A program made the position numbers and the translations under genes. Below, piece after piece: positions 9,580-20,339 of a DNA stretch of 64,000 bases. The notes beneath the pieces are model-generated. The model did not search any database. It was not told the origin of the DNA and saw only the letters and a program-made list of their open reading frames with translations. Each line of letters starts with the position of its first letter. The stretch's first letter is position 1. Source of the DNA: Anaerolineae bacterium (GTDB taxonomy: Bacteria > Chloroflexota > Anaerolineae > Anaerolineales > Anaerolineaceae). The stretch spans positions 1 through 64,000 of the forward strand of contig JABLXM010000003.1 of assembly GCA_013177815.1 (NCBI GenBank), given 5' to 3'.

Positions 9580-10878
9580 TTATTCCTTCTCGTACGGAAT
9601 ACCCTCCGCTGCCGGCGCCTGGCTGCGCCCCACAACACCGGCGAGGACGATGATCGTCGCCAGATAAGGCGCCATGCCGATGAATTCCGACGGCAGGGGA
9701 ACTTTGAGAAGCGACGCCTTGGCGGAGAGCGAATCAAAGAAACCGAACAACATGCCTGCGCCGAGCGCCCCAAAGGGGTTCCAGTTGCCAAAAATCATCG
9801 CCGCCAATCCGATGAAGCCGCGCCCCGCGGTCATCAATTCATCGAACCGCCCCGATGAGCCAAGCGAGAAGTACGTGCCGCCGAAACCAGCCATCATCCC
9901 ACCCAACACAACCGCCATATAGCGGGTGCGGATGACATTGATGCCCAGCGTATCCGCCGCCTTGGGATGTTCACCCACCGACCGCAAGCGCAGCCCCCAG
10001 CGCGTGTAGAACAACAGCACCGTCAAAACGACCACGAAAATGATCGTTGCGAACACATAAATGTTATGGTTGAACAGGATCGGTCCGATGAAGGGAATCT
10101 TGGAAACCAGGGGCACTTCCAACTGCGGGAACAACCCAGGTTCATTCAAATACTGATATTCCACTTTTTGGATGTATTTCGATGACAGGTAGGAGGTGAT
10201 GCCGGTGGCGAAAATATTGATGACCGTACCGGAGATGATCTGGTTGATCTTGTACTTGATCGAAAGCACACCATGAACAAGACCCAGCAACCCGCCGGCT
10301 ACAATGCCCGAGAGCATACCCAGCATCAGGTTGTGCGTCAGGCTGGCGAAGACGGTGCTAACGAATGCTGCCATCAACATCATGCCTTCGATTGCAATGT
10401 TGATTATGCCGGCGCGTTCACACAAAATGCCGGATAACGCGCCAATCGTAAGCGGCACCGAGCGCACCACCATCACACGCAATAAACCCGCCAGGTTGGT
10501 CGAACCGCCCGCAGTTGCCCATGCCAAAAAGCTGAATATAAAGAGGATCACCACCAGCGCCAGCGCACTATAGGTGCGTTTGCCAAAGCCACGCACGATC
10601 TGGTAAGCACCAATGGCAGCACATAACCCTGCGATGGCATTGAGATAAGGGACGGTTGGGAAGACCCAATCGCCTGCCTGCGCCGAAGCTCCCCCCGGCG
10701 TCATGACGAACGTGGTAATGACCCCACGCTCCAACTTCGCCACAAACACAAGCCAGATAAAGACCGCAATGCCGATAAAGATTAGCCCCATAACGATGCG
10801 GCGGCGGCGTTGCTGTCGGAGTATCCCTTCACTGACTTCAATATCGTTGGTTGTGTTATTCATTGTCGTTGTCGCCAT
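9580..10878 (-). CDS. ABC transporter permease, BMP/nucleoside type (NupQ/YufQ-like)
   Basis: GILCERAGIINIAIEGMMLMAAF; LRLRSVGEHPKAADTLGINVIRTRY. Confidence 0.88.
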   Translation of the reverse strand: MATTTMNNTTNDIEVSEGILRQQRRRRIVMGLIFIGIAVFIWLVFVAKLERGVITTFVMTPGGASAQAGDWVFPTVPYLNAIAGLCAAIGAYQIVRGFGKRTYSALALVVILFIFSFLAWATAGGSTNLAGLLRVMVVRSVPLTIGALSGILCERAGIINIAIEGMMLMAAFVSTVFASLTHNLMLGMLSGIVAGGLLGLVHGVLSIKYKINQIISGTVINIFATGITSYLSSKYIQKVEYQYLNEPGLFPQLEVPLVSKIPFIGPILFNHNIYVFATIIFVVVLTVLLFYTRWGLRLRSVGEHPKAADTLGINVIRTRYMAVVLGGMMAGFGGTYFSLGSSGRFDELMTAGRGFIGLAAMIFGNWNPFGALGAGMLFGFFDSLSAKASLLKVPLPSEFIGMAPYLATIIVLAGVVGRSQAPAAEGIPYEKE

Positions 10879-10881
10879 GCG

Positions 10882-12138
10882 TCACTCTCCGGACCAGCTA
10901 CGTAGTGAGACCAGGTCTTCGGTATATTTTGGTTCCTTTAACCTGTAGATCGTACGGATGATCGCCGGTGCAGCAATAAATGCAAGGATCAAAGCCTGCA
11001 AGATCGAGACGATATCGATCGGCACCCCGACGGTCAATTGCATCGCCCGGGCGCCATTTCGTAGAAAGCCGAATAAAAGCGCCGAAAGCACCACCCCCAG
11101 CGGATGACTCTTGCCCAATAACGCCAAAGCGATGCTGTCGAAACCATAGCCCGACGAGAATGACGGTACAAGGCGGTGATTCAACCCAAGAACTTCATTG
11201 GCGCCTGCCAGACCAGCCAAGGCGCCCGACAGCACCATCGCCATAACTGTGCTGAGGGTTATCTTGATGCCGGCGTAACGCGCTGCGCTGGGGTTGGAGC
11301 CCACCATTCGCAGTTCCATCCCCCAGGTGGTCTTGAACAATAAGATGTATATTAATACTGCTACAAAAATCGCGACCAGAAATCCGATATGGAATCGGAT
11401 GGGGTCCTGGAAAAATTTGATCAATTTCGCGCTTTCCTCGATCACTGGCGTTTTAGGTGTATATTCGTTGGGATCCTTCATCGGGAATTTCAACAACCAG
11501 TCGGTCAAACGGAAGGCAATATAATTCATCATAATGGTCGTGATGACCTCGTGGGCACCGGTACGGGCTTTCAGCAAACCCGGTATGAAGCCCCAGATGG
11601 CACCTCCCAATGCCCCGATCAATAACGCCAGGGGGATATGAATGATAGCTGGCAAACCATGAATGGCGTAACCCGCCCAAACGCTGGCGACCGCACCCAT
11701 GAAGATCTGACCTTCGACACCAATATTGAACAGACCGGCGCGAAATCCAAGCGCCACCGCCAAACCAGCAAAGATATACGGTGTGGCTTGCACCAAACTC
11801 TCGAAGAAGGGGTTGATCGCCCGTCGAATCGTCAACGGGTCGCCGCTTTCAAAAGCCGCCCGGATCTTCTCCGGGCTGCCGAAAGCACCGGTAAACAACG
11901 CCACGTAAGTGTTCCAGGCTGTTGACAGGCTGGTCTTGATGCCTTCCCAAGCCGATAGCTTGAAGGCAGCGTAGACCTCGTCTGTCGTGGCAGCGACCAA
12001 CACGCCGCCCAGGATGATGCCTGTCAGGATCGCCAGAACGATGACGGTGATATTATTGCGTGAGAGTTCTTCCAAAAAGATGGCAAAGCCGGTTTTCTTC
12101 TCTTCGTGAGGGGTTTCAGTTGTCGTTTCTGTTGTCAT
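10882..12138 (-). CDS. ABC transporter permease, BMP/nucleoside type (NupP/YufP-like)
   Basis: GFRAGLFNIGVEGQIFMGAV; ELRMVGSNPSAARYAGIKI. Confidence 0.88.
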   Translation of the reverse strand: MTTETTTETPHEEKKTGFAIFLEELSRNNITVIVLAILTGIILGGVLVAATTDEVYAAFKLSAWEGIKTSLSTAWNTYVALFTGAFGSPEKIRAAFESGDPLTIRRAINPFFESLVQATPYIFAGLAVALGFRAGLFNIGVEGQIFMGAVASVWAGYAIHGLPAIIHIPLALLIGALGGAIWGFIPGLLKARTGAHEVITTIMMNYIAFRLTDWLLKFPMKDPNEYTPKTPVIEESAKLIKFFQDPIRFHIGFLVAIFVAVLIYILLFKTTWGMELRMVGSNPSAARYAGIKITLSTVMAMVLSGALAGLAGANEVLGLNHRLVPSFSSGYGFDSIALALLGKSHPLGVVLSALLFGFLRNGARAMQLTVGVPIDIVSILQALILAFIAAPAIIRTIYRLKEPKYTEDLVSLRSWSGE

Positions 12139-12148
12139 TTCTGCACCT

Positions 12149-13714
12149 TTAGGTGATCAGTATTTGGCTTTCGCCACGCGCGAGTTCCTGCTTCTGCTCT
12201 GCGGTCAGCGTGACCCCTGCCATCAACAAACCCAACATCTCCTTGGTGGCAGTATCGGCATCGACAATATCCAGCACCTTTCCGCGGTACATGACTGCGA
12301 TGCGGTCCGATAACTGCATCACCTCGTCCAACTCGGTGGATACCAACAACACGGCGCACCCTTCATCGCGTTTTTTGATCAGTTGTTTATGAATGTATTC
12401 GATCGAGCCGACATCCAAACCACGAGTGGGTTGAGAGGCGATCAACAATTTGATTGGTCGAGAAAATTCGCGCGCCACGATCACCTTTTGCTGGTTGCCG
12501 CCTGAAAGCGAGCTCACCGGTGTCGCCACATTAGGAGTGCGAATATCGAATGCCTCCACCAGTTCTTGTCCACTCTGCAGGATGACTTTTTGATCCAGCC
12601 AAGCACGATGACTGAAAGGCGGCAAGTAATAGGTATTCATCACCAGGTTATCTGCCACCGAGAACGCCAGCACCAAGCCATCCTTCTGGCGATCCTCCGG
12701 TATATGAGCAGTTCCCAATTCAGTCACCTGTCGCGGTGAGGCTTTGGTCACATCATGTCCCAGGACGGCTATCTTGCCATCAATGGGTGGCATCAGACCG
12801 GTCAACGCCTGCACCAATTCAGTTTGCCCATTTCCCTGTACGCCGGCAACCCCTAAAACTTCGCCTGAGCGAACCTCGAAACTGATGCCATCCACCGCAA
12901 CAGACCCACGGGGGTCCAGCACCTTTAATTGATCAACATCCAGCACCACCTCCTCAGGTTGGGCATGCGTTTTATCGACCACCAGGTTGACATCCCGTCC
13001 GACCATCATGGCTGCCAGGTCATTCATCGTCGCGTCTGATGGCTTGGTCGTTCCAACCACTTTCCCGCCCCGGATGACCGTGATACGATCAGCACATTCC
13101 AACACTTCTTTCAACTTGTGGGTGATGAATATGATGGACTTCCCTTGCTGTTGCAGCGTGCCCATGATCTTGAACAACTCATCCACCTCTTGGGGCGTCA
13201 AGACCGCGGTGGGCTCATCCATGATCAGGATATCCGCATTACGGAAAAGCAGTTTGATGATCTCTACCCGTTGTTGCGCCCCAACCGGCAGATCCCGGAT
13301 GTAAGCATTGGGGTCGATGGCGAGATTATAGGTGTTCGAGATCTCCCGCACCTTTTCGGCTGCGCGTTTTCGATCTAGAAAACCGCCCGCCCGAACGTAT
13401 TCATCCCCCAGCATCACATTCTCGGTGACGGTGAAGACGGGCACCAGCATGAAATGCTGGTGCACCATGCCAACCCCGGCTTTGATGGCATCGGTCGGGG
13501 AATTTACCTCGATGCGTTGACCATTCACGATGATTTCGCCCTCGTCCTGCTGGTATAAACCGTACAGGATGTTCATGAGCGTGCTCTTGCCTGCGCCATT
13601 TTCCCCCAACAGAGCGTGAACTTCACCTTTTTCCAATGTCAGATCGATATGGTCGTTCGCCAATACTCCCGGAAAACGCTTAGTGATTCCTCGAAGTTCT
13701 AGGATTGGAGCCAT
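12149..13714 (-). CDS. ABC transporter ATP-binding protein with tandem NBDs (NupO/YufO/RbsA-like)
   Basis: GENGAGKSTLMNILYG; MDEPTAVLTPQEV; second NBD with LSGGNQQKVIVAREF. Confidence 0.92.
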   Translation of the reverse strand: MAPILELRGITKRFPGVLANDHIDLTLEKGEVHALLGENGAGKSTLMNILYGLYQQDEGEIIVNGQRIEVNSPTDAIKAGVGMVHQHFMLVPVFTVTENVMLGDEYVRAGGFLDRKRAAEKVREISNTYNLAIDPNAYIRDLPVGAQQRVEIIKLLFRNADILIMDEPTAVLTPQEVDELFKIMGTLQQQGKSIIFITHKLKEVLECADRITVIRGGKVVGTTKPSDATMNDLAAMMVGRDVNLVVDKTHAQPEEVVLDVDQLKVLDPRGSVAVDGISFEVRSGEVLGVAGVQGNGQTELVQALTGLMPPIDGKIAVLGHDVTKASPRQVTELGTAHIPEDRQKDGLVLAFSVADNLVMNTYYLPPFSHRAWLDQKVILQSGQELVEAFDIRTPNVATPVSSLSGGNQQKVIVAREFSRPIKLLIASQPTRGLDVGSIEYIHKQLIKKRDEGCAVLLVSTELDEVMQLSDRIAVMYRGKVLDIVDADTATKEMLGLLMAGVTLTAEQKQELARGESQILIT

Positions 13715-13784
13715 GTCTCCCTCATTTTAATACTGGAATTCGAACGGCGACCCTATTTTACCATAAGGGGATTCATATAAGAAA

Positions 13785-13817
13785 ATTAGGAGCCAGGAAC
13801 AACTCCCGGCTCCTAAT
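13785..13817 (-). terminator. Intra-operon hairpin between the binding-protein gene and the transporter genes
   Basis: ATTAGGAGCC (13785-13794) / GGCTCCTAAT (13808-13817). On the minus strand it is followed by TTTTC. Confidence 0.65.
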
Positions 13818-13839
13818 AATTAATCAACCTGCCGCAGGT

Positions 13840-14958
13840 TTAGCGGGCGGGCATGGTGGGAACTTCACCCGAGACGATCTGGGGGATGAGGGCTTCGATC
13901 TCAGCCATGAGTTCAGCCGGGACCTGGCTTTCCCAGGCAGTACCGTACGCCAGTCCAACGCCTTCATTTTCGAGCGTCAACATGTAATCCTGACCGCCAA
14001 CGAAGGTGCCATCCTGAGCCTGCATGATGGCGTCGTGGACGAAGACATCGATCTTCTTCAGGGCGCTCGCCAGGATGTAATCCGCCTTGTCGGGGTTGGC
14101 AACTGACCAATCGTTGTCAACACCGATCAACAGACCGGTGCCGCGTTCCTGCATGACCGCCAGAGTGCCCAGACCAACAGGACCGGCGACGGGCATGATG
14201 ATGTCAGCGCCTTCATCGAGCAACTGTTCGCCCAACGCGCGACCGTCATCCAGACTTTCGAAGTTACCAACTTCCAAGCCCTTCTGGGTCTCCATATCCC
14301 AACCCAGGACCTCGACTTCGGTGCCATGCACTTCATTGTATTTGGCAACACCCATGGCATAGCCATCCATGAACGCCTGCGTGGCGGGGAACAAGATGCC
14401 AACGTAGGTGCCGACCTTACCGGTCTCGGTCATACCGGCTGCCAGGTAGCCAGCCAGGAAGGTCGCCTGATCGATCTGGGAAGCATTACCGAGAACGTTC
14501 GCCTTACCAGAGTTACCAGAATCGACGATCGCAAACTTCTGGTCGGGATTGGCGTCGGCGGCTGCGGATGTGGCGTCAGCCAGCAAGAAACCGACCGAAA
14601 TGATGATATCGCAACCATCTTCCAGGAATGCGTTGATGTTGACCTCGTAATCCGACTGCTGTTGCGATTCGAGATATTTCACCTCGGCGCCGAAATCGGT
14701 GGCAGCTTGCTGCATACCCAGCCAAGCCGTGGCATTGAAGGATTTGTCATCGATACCACCCACGTCGGTGACCTGGCAGGCTTTGATCGCCATCGCCGGT
14801 TCCTCCGGCGCAGCCTGGGTTGGTTCCGCCGGCACTGCGGTCGGCAACGCTTCCGTCGGCACAACCGGTTCTTCAGTCACAGCAGTTGGACCGCAAGCAG
14901 CCAACACCATGCTGAAAAGGACCAACATTGAAAGCATTACATAGAACTTCTTGGTCAT
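13840..14958 (-). CDS. BMP family substrate-binding lipoprotein
   Basis: Lipobox MLVLFSMVLAACG; VTDVGGIDDKSFNATAWLGMQQAATDFG; LAGYLAAGMTETGKVGTYVG. Confidence 0.92.
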   Translation of the reverse strand: MTKKFYVMLSMLVLFSMVLAACGPTAVTEEPVVPTEALPTAVPAEPTQAAPEEPAMAIKACQVTDVGGIDDKSFNATAWLGMQQAATDFGAEVKYLESQQQSDYEVNINAFLEDGCDIIISVGFLLADATSAAADANPDQKFAIVDSGNSGKANVLGNASQIDQATFLAGYLAAGMTETGKVGTYVGILFPATQAFMDGYAMGVAKYNEVHGTEVEVLGWDMETQKGLEVGNFESLDDGRALGEQLLDEGADIIMPVAGPVGLGTLAVMQERGTGLLIGVDNDWSVANPDKADYILASALKKIDVFVHDAIMQAQDGTFVGGQDYMLTLENEGVGLAYGTAWESQVPAELMAEIEALIPQIVSGEVPTMPAR

Positions 14959-15089
14959 GTTTCTCTCTCCTTATTTTGTGGTTGAAATATGATTTTCCGA
15001 GAGGTCAATCCGATTCCCTCTCACACACTACGTAGTATACTGCAACCTGTAAAGGGGCGCAAGAGATTTTTTGTTCACACGCATGGTCA

Positions 15090-16364
15090 TCACACCGTAA
15101 CGCTGGTAGACTCATCAACCGCCTCACCCCGTCTGACGCCGATCATCATCACCAGCGCCAACGCCAAAGAAATTGGGCTGACGAGCATGACCATGCTGTA
15201 GGAATTGCCGCTGAGCTGAATGATCCAACCGTACAGGATCGGTCCGGTGATGGCAGCCAGGGTGGAGAACAGATAATACAATCCGGTAAATGTTCCGATC
15301 CGTGACGCGTCCGTCATATCGACCACCATCGGCAGGGAATTGATGTTGATCAGCGCCCAGGCGATGCCCAAACCCATCAGGATCAACCCAACCACCGGCA
15401 CCTTACCCAAGACGGGAAGCGTTGTGATCAAAATGGTGAGGGTTTCCACCGGCAGAAAGAACATGGCTGCCACACCGATGATCATCAGCACGATGCCGAC
15501 CATGATCGTCCACCGTCTGCCGATCGCGCCGCCAATGTATCCCGCCGGCAGTGCGAAGATCACGAAAAACAGTGAGAGTTGCCCCAACAACCTGGCGCCA
15601 TCGGCAGCCGTCATGCCAAGATGATTCTTGGCATAAAGTGTAAAGAAGGCTTCGATACCGTTATACGCCACGAACCAAAAGAAGATCGCCAGCAGAATAC
15701 GCAAGGCGCTCTTCTCTTTGTCCACAAAAACCTCTTTCACGCTTTTGAGCAGGTTAGGCTTTTCCTCGCCGCCAAAAGCGTCCGGGGCAATTTGCGGTTC
15801 CTTGATGAAAATAAACACCAGCACAGCCGCCAGCACCACCAGTCCGGCGCCCAGCCAAAATGGATAGGCTGGGTTTATCTCGTAAAGCGACGCCCCGTAA
15901 AGAAAGGCGATGATCGCGCCAATCCCGCCCATGAAGTTGATGATGCCGTTGGCTTGCGAGCGGTATTTGGACGGTGTGATATCCGGCATTAGCGCCACCA
16001 CCGGCGTGCGCCACACCGCCATGCTGAGCAGCAACATCAGCGCCGCAAAGAAGAATAGCGCCAGACTTTCAGTCAGTGGCAAGAAGATGAAAGCCACTGC
16101 TGCGATAGGCGCGCCGACCAAAATGAACGGCATGCGACGCCCGATGCGCGTGCGCAAGTTGTCCGAGAGCGCGCCAACCGTCGGTTGGATGAACAAAGCA
16201 GCAATATTGTCCAAAGTCATGAAGATGCCAATCACCCCGGCAGCCAGCATGAAGCGGCTTTCCAGGAAGATGGGCACAAAAGCGTTATAAACACTCCAGA
16301 TGACGCTCACGCCAAAGAAGCCAAATCCCAACAAGAAGGTCTTGCCAAAGTCGAATTTCATCAT
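15090..16364 (-). CDS. MFS transporter (GPH/SLC45-like)
   Basis: 12-TM-like ORF with [20 protein letters not shown] motif; start overlaps trmD stop by 4 bp. Confidence 0.82.
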   Translation of the reverse strand: MMKFDFGKTFLLGFGFFGVSVIWSVYNAFVPIFLESRFMLAAGVIGIFMTLDNIAALFIQPTVGALSDNLRTRIGRRMPFILVGAPIAAVAFIFLPLTESLALFFFAALMLLLSMAVWRTPVVALMPDITPSKYRSQANGIINFMGGIGAIIAFLYGASLYEINPAYPFWLGAGLVVLAAVLVFIFIKEPQIAPDAFGGEEKPNLLKSVKEVFVDKEKSALRILLAIFFWFVAYNGIEAFFTLYAKNHLGMTAADGARLLGQLSLFFVIFALPAGYIGGAIGRRWTIMVGIVLMIIGVAAMFFLPVETLTILITTLPVLGKVPVVGLILMGLGIAWALININSLPMVVDMTDASRIGTFTGLYYLFSTLAAITGPILYGWIIQLSGNSYSMVMLVSPISLALALVMMIGVRRGEAVDESTSVTV

Positions 16365-17113
16365 TCCTCCCGCTCTTCATCGTTCATTGTGGATTTCATT
16401 TCTTCGATCAGGTCGCGCTCTGCCTGGGTCAAGTGGGCATTTTCCAACATATCCGGTCGTTTACCCAGTGTGCGCGCCAGTGATTGTTGCCGGCGCCAGC
16501 GTGCGATCTGCGCGTGGTTTCCGGAAACCAGCACCTCCGGTACTTGCCAGCCGCGAAATTCTACCGGTCGGGTGTAATGTGGGTATTCCAGCAATCCGGT
16601 GGCGTGCGAATCATCCAGCGCGCCATCCGGGTCTCCCAGTGCGCCTGGCAGCAGCCGAGCCACCGCATCGATCAACACCAGCGCCGGCAGTTCGCCACCG
16701 GTTAGCACGTAATCACCGATCGAGATCTCGTCAGTGACCAGGTGTTGCCGAATGCGCTCATCGACACCTTCGTAACGCCCGCACAACACGGCAATATGCG
16801 GATGCTTCGCCAGGTCTTGCACGGTTGCCTGATCCAGAACACGCCCTTGCGGTGTCATCAGTATGACCGGGCAAACCGGCGGTGCACCCAGTATCATCTC
16901 CACCGCCCTGAACACCGGCTCCGGTTTCATCACCATCCCGCCACCGCCCCCGTAAGGAGCATCATCGGTGACATGGTGCTTATCCGTCGTGTAGGCGCGG
17001 ATATCGTGGACGTTGACGGTAAGCAAGCCGTTCTCCATTGCCCTTTTGATGATGCTCAATTCCAGGTAGGGTGGAAAAGCACTCGGCAGCAGTGAGAATA
17101 CGTCGATCTGCAT
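16361..17113 (-). CDS. trmD: tRNA (guanine-N1)-methyltransferase TrmD
   Basis: [31 protein letters not shown]...[17 protein letters not shown]...[35 protein letters not shown]. Confidence 0.96.
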   Translation of the reverse strand: MQIDVFSLLPSAFPPYLELSIIKRAMENGLLTVNVHDIRAYTTDKHHVTDDAPYGGGGGMVMKPEPVFRAVEMILGAPPVCPVILMTPQGRVLDQATVQDLAKHPHIAVLCGRYEGVDERIRQHLVTDEISIGDYVLTGGELPALVLIDAVARLLPGALGDPDGALDDSHATGLLEYPHYTRPVEFRGWQVPEVLVSGNHAQIARWRRQQSLARTLGKRPDMLENAHLTQAERDLIEEMKSTMNDEEREE

Positions 17114-17230
17114 GATGAGATTTTAGTCGCATCGACCTGAATGAGCAAGCCGGATTAACAGGAATTAAGAGATATTCCGGATGTGGTATGCCTTCTTGAC
17201 GCTGGTATTCATTAACGTTATGATGAAAAC

Positions 17231-18544
17231 ATGTATTTGAAAGGTAGCAAATGGAGTATGAGCCGGCGTCGAAAGCCGGTCAATTTTGGGCGGGTCTTGA
17301 TCCTGTTGGCGCTGATAGGCGGCGCGGTGTACTTCAACCAGGTGATCGTACCTGAGACGCCGCCGTTATTCATACCCACACCCACCGCCACCCGTGCGCC
17401 GGAGTCATACGTCACCGAAGCAGAGGCGCTGGTGCAGGAAGGCAAGCTGCCACAAGCCATCGAAGCCTACCAGAAAGCCATTCAGGTCGATCCTAAGAAC
17501 GCCGCCAGCTATGTCGTTCTTTCACGCTTGCAAATATACGCCGGTGATTATGCCCAGGCGTTGATCAACGCCGAAAACGCGCTCCTGCTCAACCCGAATA
17601 ACGCCCTGGCGTTGGCGCTGCGTGGATATGCCCTGGGGTTCCAGGGAAATTACCTGGATGGAGAAGGTTCATTACGGCAGGCGATCGAACTGGAGCCCAA
17701 TAACGCCATTGCGTACGCGTATCTGGCAGAGATTCTGGGCTTCCAGGAACAGAATGGCGCCGGCGATCTGGGCACACTCGATAAAGCGATCGACGCCTCC
17801 CGTCGGGCGGTCGAGCTGGATGCCAACCTGCTGGAAACCCACCGCGCCCGCGGTTTGATCTACGAACTAACCGCCAATTATGCCGAAGCGGCTCGCGAAT
17901 TCGAAGCTGCTATTGCGCAGAATGCCAACATTGCCGATATTCATCTGGCGTTGGGCAGGAACTACCGGGCGCTGGAGCAATACGACAAAGCCGTGGAGGA
18001 ATTTTCCCGCGCCAACGCCCTCAACCCCTCGGATCCATTGCCGGATACGTACATATCACGCACCTATGCCACGGTTGGGGAATATGCCAAAGCAGCGCAA
18101 TACGCCGAACAAGCCATCGTCGATGCCCCCACCGATGCCTACCTGTACGGCAACCTGGGAACCATGTATTATCGCAACCGGGAATACGATAAAGCCATCC
18201 AGTCCCTCACACTGGCGATCCGTGGTGGTTCTGCTGAAACTGGCGAAGAAGTCGTTGGGCTACCCCTCGATTATGGTCGCATTGCCGAATACTATTCGGT
18301 GTTTGGATTATCACTCGCGAAGAACTCCCGCTGCGGCGAAGCGCTCCAGATATCCCAACTACTCATCCAGGGTGTTCCCAACGACGAAACTTCGATCTTC
18401 AATGCCGATGAAATCGTCAACATTTGTCGGGAAATTCTCAACACCCCCCAGCCAACACCTGAAGGCGGCGAGGAAACCATCGAACCCGCTCCGGAAGCAA
18501 CCCAGGACCCAGAGATGTTGGGCGAGGCAACGCCCGCACCCTGA
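17231..18544 (+). CDS. TPR-repeat protein with N-terminal membrane anchor
   Basis: Single N-terminal TM (ILLALIGGAVYF), then tandem TPRs (AIEAYQKAIQVDPKNAASYVVLS...). Confidence 0.85.
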   Translation: MYLKGSKWSMSRRRKPVNFGRVLILLALIGGAVYFNQVIVPETPPLFIPTPTATRAPESYVTEAEALVQEGKLPQAIEAYQKAIQVDPKNAASYVVLSRLQIYAGDYAQALINAENALLLNPNNALALALRGYALGFQGNYLDGEGSLRQAIELEPNNAIAYAYLAEILGFQEQNGAGDLGTLDKAIDASRRAVELDANLLETHRARGLIYELTANYAEAAREFEAAIAQNANIADIHLALGRNYRALEQYDKAVEEFSRANALNPSDPLPDTYISRTYATVGEYAKAAQYAEQAIVDAPTDAYLYGNLGTMYYRNREYDKAIQSLTLAIRGGSAETGEEVVGLPLDYGRIAEYYSVFGLSLAKNSRCGEALQISQLLIQGVPNDETSIFNADEIVNICREILNTPQPTPEGGEETIEPAPEATQDPEMLGEATPAP

Positions 18545-18553
18545 TGAAAATCG

Positions 18554-19882
18554 ATGCAACTCACTGGTCGCAACCCCACTTTTCGTAAACAGCGCTCCAC
18601 TTCGAACCCATACCGGGTCATGGTTTTGTTGGGTTTGCTGATCGCCAGCCTCTTCCTGCTAAAGGCAGTCGAGAGCAAAGAGATCGAATCGCCCTTCCTG
18701 CCCACTCCCGTTCCAACCAGGGCGGCTTCATCTTTCGCATTGGAAGGGGAGACCCATTTCGTCGCCGGCAACTTGGATGCCGCCATTACGGCATACCAAC
18801 AAGCAGTGGCGCTGGCGCCTGAAGACGCCAGTCTGTGGTCCGAGATGGCGCGTATCCAGGTCTACTCCTCCACGCTCTTGATCACTGACGAAGAAAAAAC
18901 CAACCGGCTGGTCGAGGCTTTGCAATCCATCGATAATGCTATTGAGATTGCCCCGGACGACTCCACAGTGCACGCCATCCGCGCCTTCGTGCTCGATTGG
19001 TACGCCAACCCGAACTTCGTCGGCGAGGAAGCCAGCGCCCTGTTGACCGAAGCCGAACAGGAAGCCGTTCGCGCTCTCACGATCGATAATCAGAACACGC
19101 TCGCGTTGGCGTATTACGCTGAAATCCTGGTCGACCAAACCAAATGGCTGCAAGCGGACCAATATATCCGCCAAGCGTTGGATCGCGACCCCTCGTTGAT
19201 GGATGTCCATCGCGTCAACGCCTATGTTCAAGAGACATTGGGGTATTACGGCGATGCCATCAACAGTTATAAGCGCGCCGCCGAGATCACGCCAAACCTC
19301 ACATTCTTATATATCTCCATTGGCGTCAACTATCGTGAACTCAAACAATACGATCAGGCGCTGGAGTATTTTTCCAAAGCAGCCACCATCAACGAACAAT
19401 TGGAGGTCCAGGATCCGATCCCTTATATTGCGATTGGCAAGACTTATTCGCAGGTGGGTGAATTCTTCATTGCCTCCCGCAACATGCACAAAGCGCTGGT
19501 ATTCAACCCCTACAATGCAGATATCTACGGTCAACTGGGAATGGTCTACTTCAAATCTCGCAATTACGAGAGCGCCATTCCCGCCCTGCAATGCGCCGTG
19601 CGCGGCTGCACAGCCGAAGTGAGTTGCGACGTGCGTGAGTGCGACCCGGAATCCGACCCCGCCATCGAGATCAGCGGTCTGCCGCTTACAGGTAGTACCG
19701 TCACTTATTATTTCGCTTATGGCTCTGTGCTGGCAGGCATGCACCGTCCTTATAACGATTATTGCAGCGAAGCCGTGGTTGTTCTGGACGAGGTGCGGAC
19801 TGGATTCGCCGAAGACGAAACCATCATGCAGATCGTTGAAGCCAGCGAACAGATTTGCGCTTCCTTCGGCATCACCCGCTAA
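18554..19882 (+). CDS. TPR-repeat protein with N-terminal membrane anchor (paralogue-like)
   Basis: N-terminal TM VMVLLGLLIASLFLLKAV, TPR repeats (AITAYQQAVALAPEDASLWSEMA...). Confidence 0.84.
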   Translation: MQLTGRNPTFRKQRSTSNPYRVMVLLGLLIASLFLLKAVESKEIESPFLPTPVPTRAASSFALEGETHFVAGNLDAAITAYQQAVALAPEDASLWSEMARIQVYSSTLLITDEEKTNRLVEALQSIDNAIEIAPDDSTVHAIRAFVLDWYANPNFVGEEASALLTEAEQEAVRALTIDNQNTLALAYYAEILVDQTKWLQADQYIRQALDRDPSLMDVHRVNAYVQETLGYYGDAINSYKRAAEITPNLTFLYISIGVNYRELKQYDQALEYFSKAATINEQLEVQDPIPYIAIGKTYSQVGEFFIASRNMHKALVFNPYNADIYGQLGMVYFKSRNYESAIPALQCAVRGCTAEVSCDVRECDPESDPAIEISGLPLTGSTVTYYFAYGSVLAGMHRPYNDYCSEAVVVLDEVRTGFAEDETIMQIVEASEQICASFGITR

Positions 19883-19916
19883 ATATCAGAAATTTATTAG
19901 AAATCATACTCTGCCC

Positions 19917-19945
19917 TTGACGAACTTCAGGTTCAAAGATAAGAT
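19917..19945 (+). promoter_or_regulatory. Sigma70-type promoter for groESL
   Basis: TTGACG (19917-19922), 17-nt spacer, TAAGAT (19940-19945), just upstream of the CIRCE element. Confidence 0.75.
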
Positions 19946-19955
19946 TGGCAAAGTA

Positions 19956-19982
19956 TTAGCACTCTAATAAGACGAGTGCTAA
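19956..19982 (+). promoter_or_regulatory. CIRCE operator (HrcA-binding site)
   Basis: TTAGCACTC-N9-GAGTGCTAA, exact consensus, upstream of groES. Confidence 0.96.
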
Positions 19983-20015
19983 AATAGTAATCTATTCATT
20001 CTTTAGGAGGATCTT

Positions 20016-20324
20016 ATGGCTATAAACCTGAAACCGTTAGGCAGCCGGGTTGTCGTAGAGCCGATCGAACAGGAAGATGTATTGGCTTCCGGCATCGTCT
20101 TACCCGAAACCGCCAAAGAAAAACCGATGAAAGGCGAAGTGCTCTCGGTTGGTCCTGGTGATCGAGATGATGAAGGCAAACGCATCGCAATGGACGTCAA
20201 AGTCGGTGATATCGTATTGTTCGCCAAGTACTCTGGCACCGAGATCAAGATCGAGACCACAAAGCTCTTGATCCTGCGCGAGAGCGACCTGCTTGCAATC
20301 GTTGAAGAGAAAAAAGCGAAATAA
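20016..20324 (+). CDS. groES: Co-chaperonin GroES
   Basis: [43 protein letters not shown]. Confidence 0.96.
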   Translation: MAINLKPLGSRVVVEPIEQEDVLASGIVLPETAKEKPMKGEVLSVGPGDRDDEGKRIAMDVKVGDIVLFAKYSGTEIKIETTKLLILRESDLLAIVEEKKAK

Positions 20325-20339
20325 TAGAAGGAGATTACA

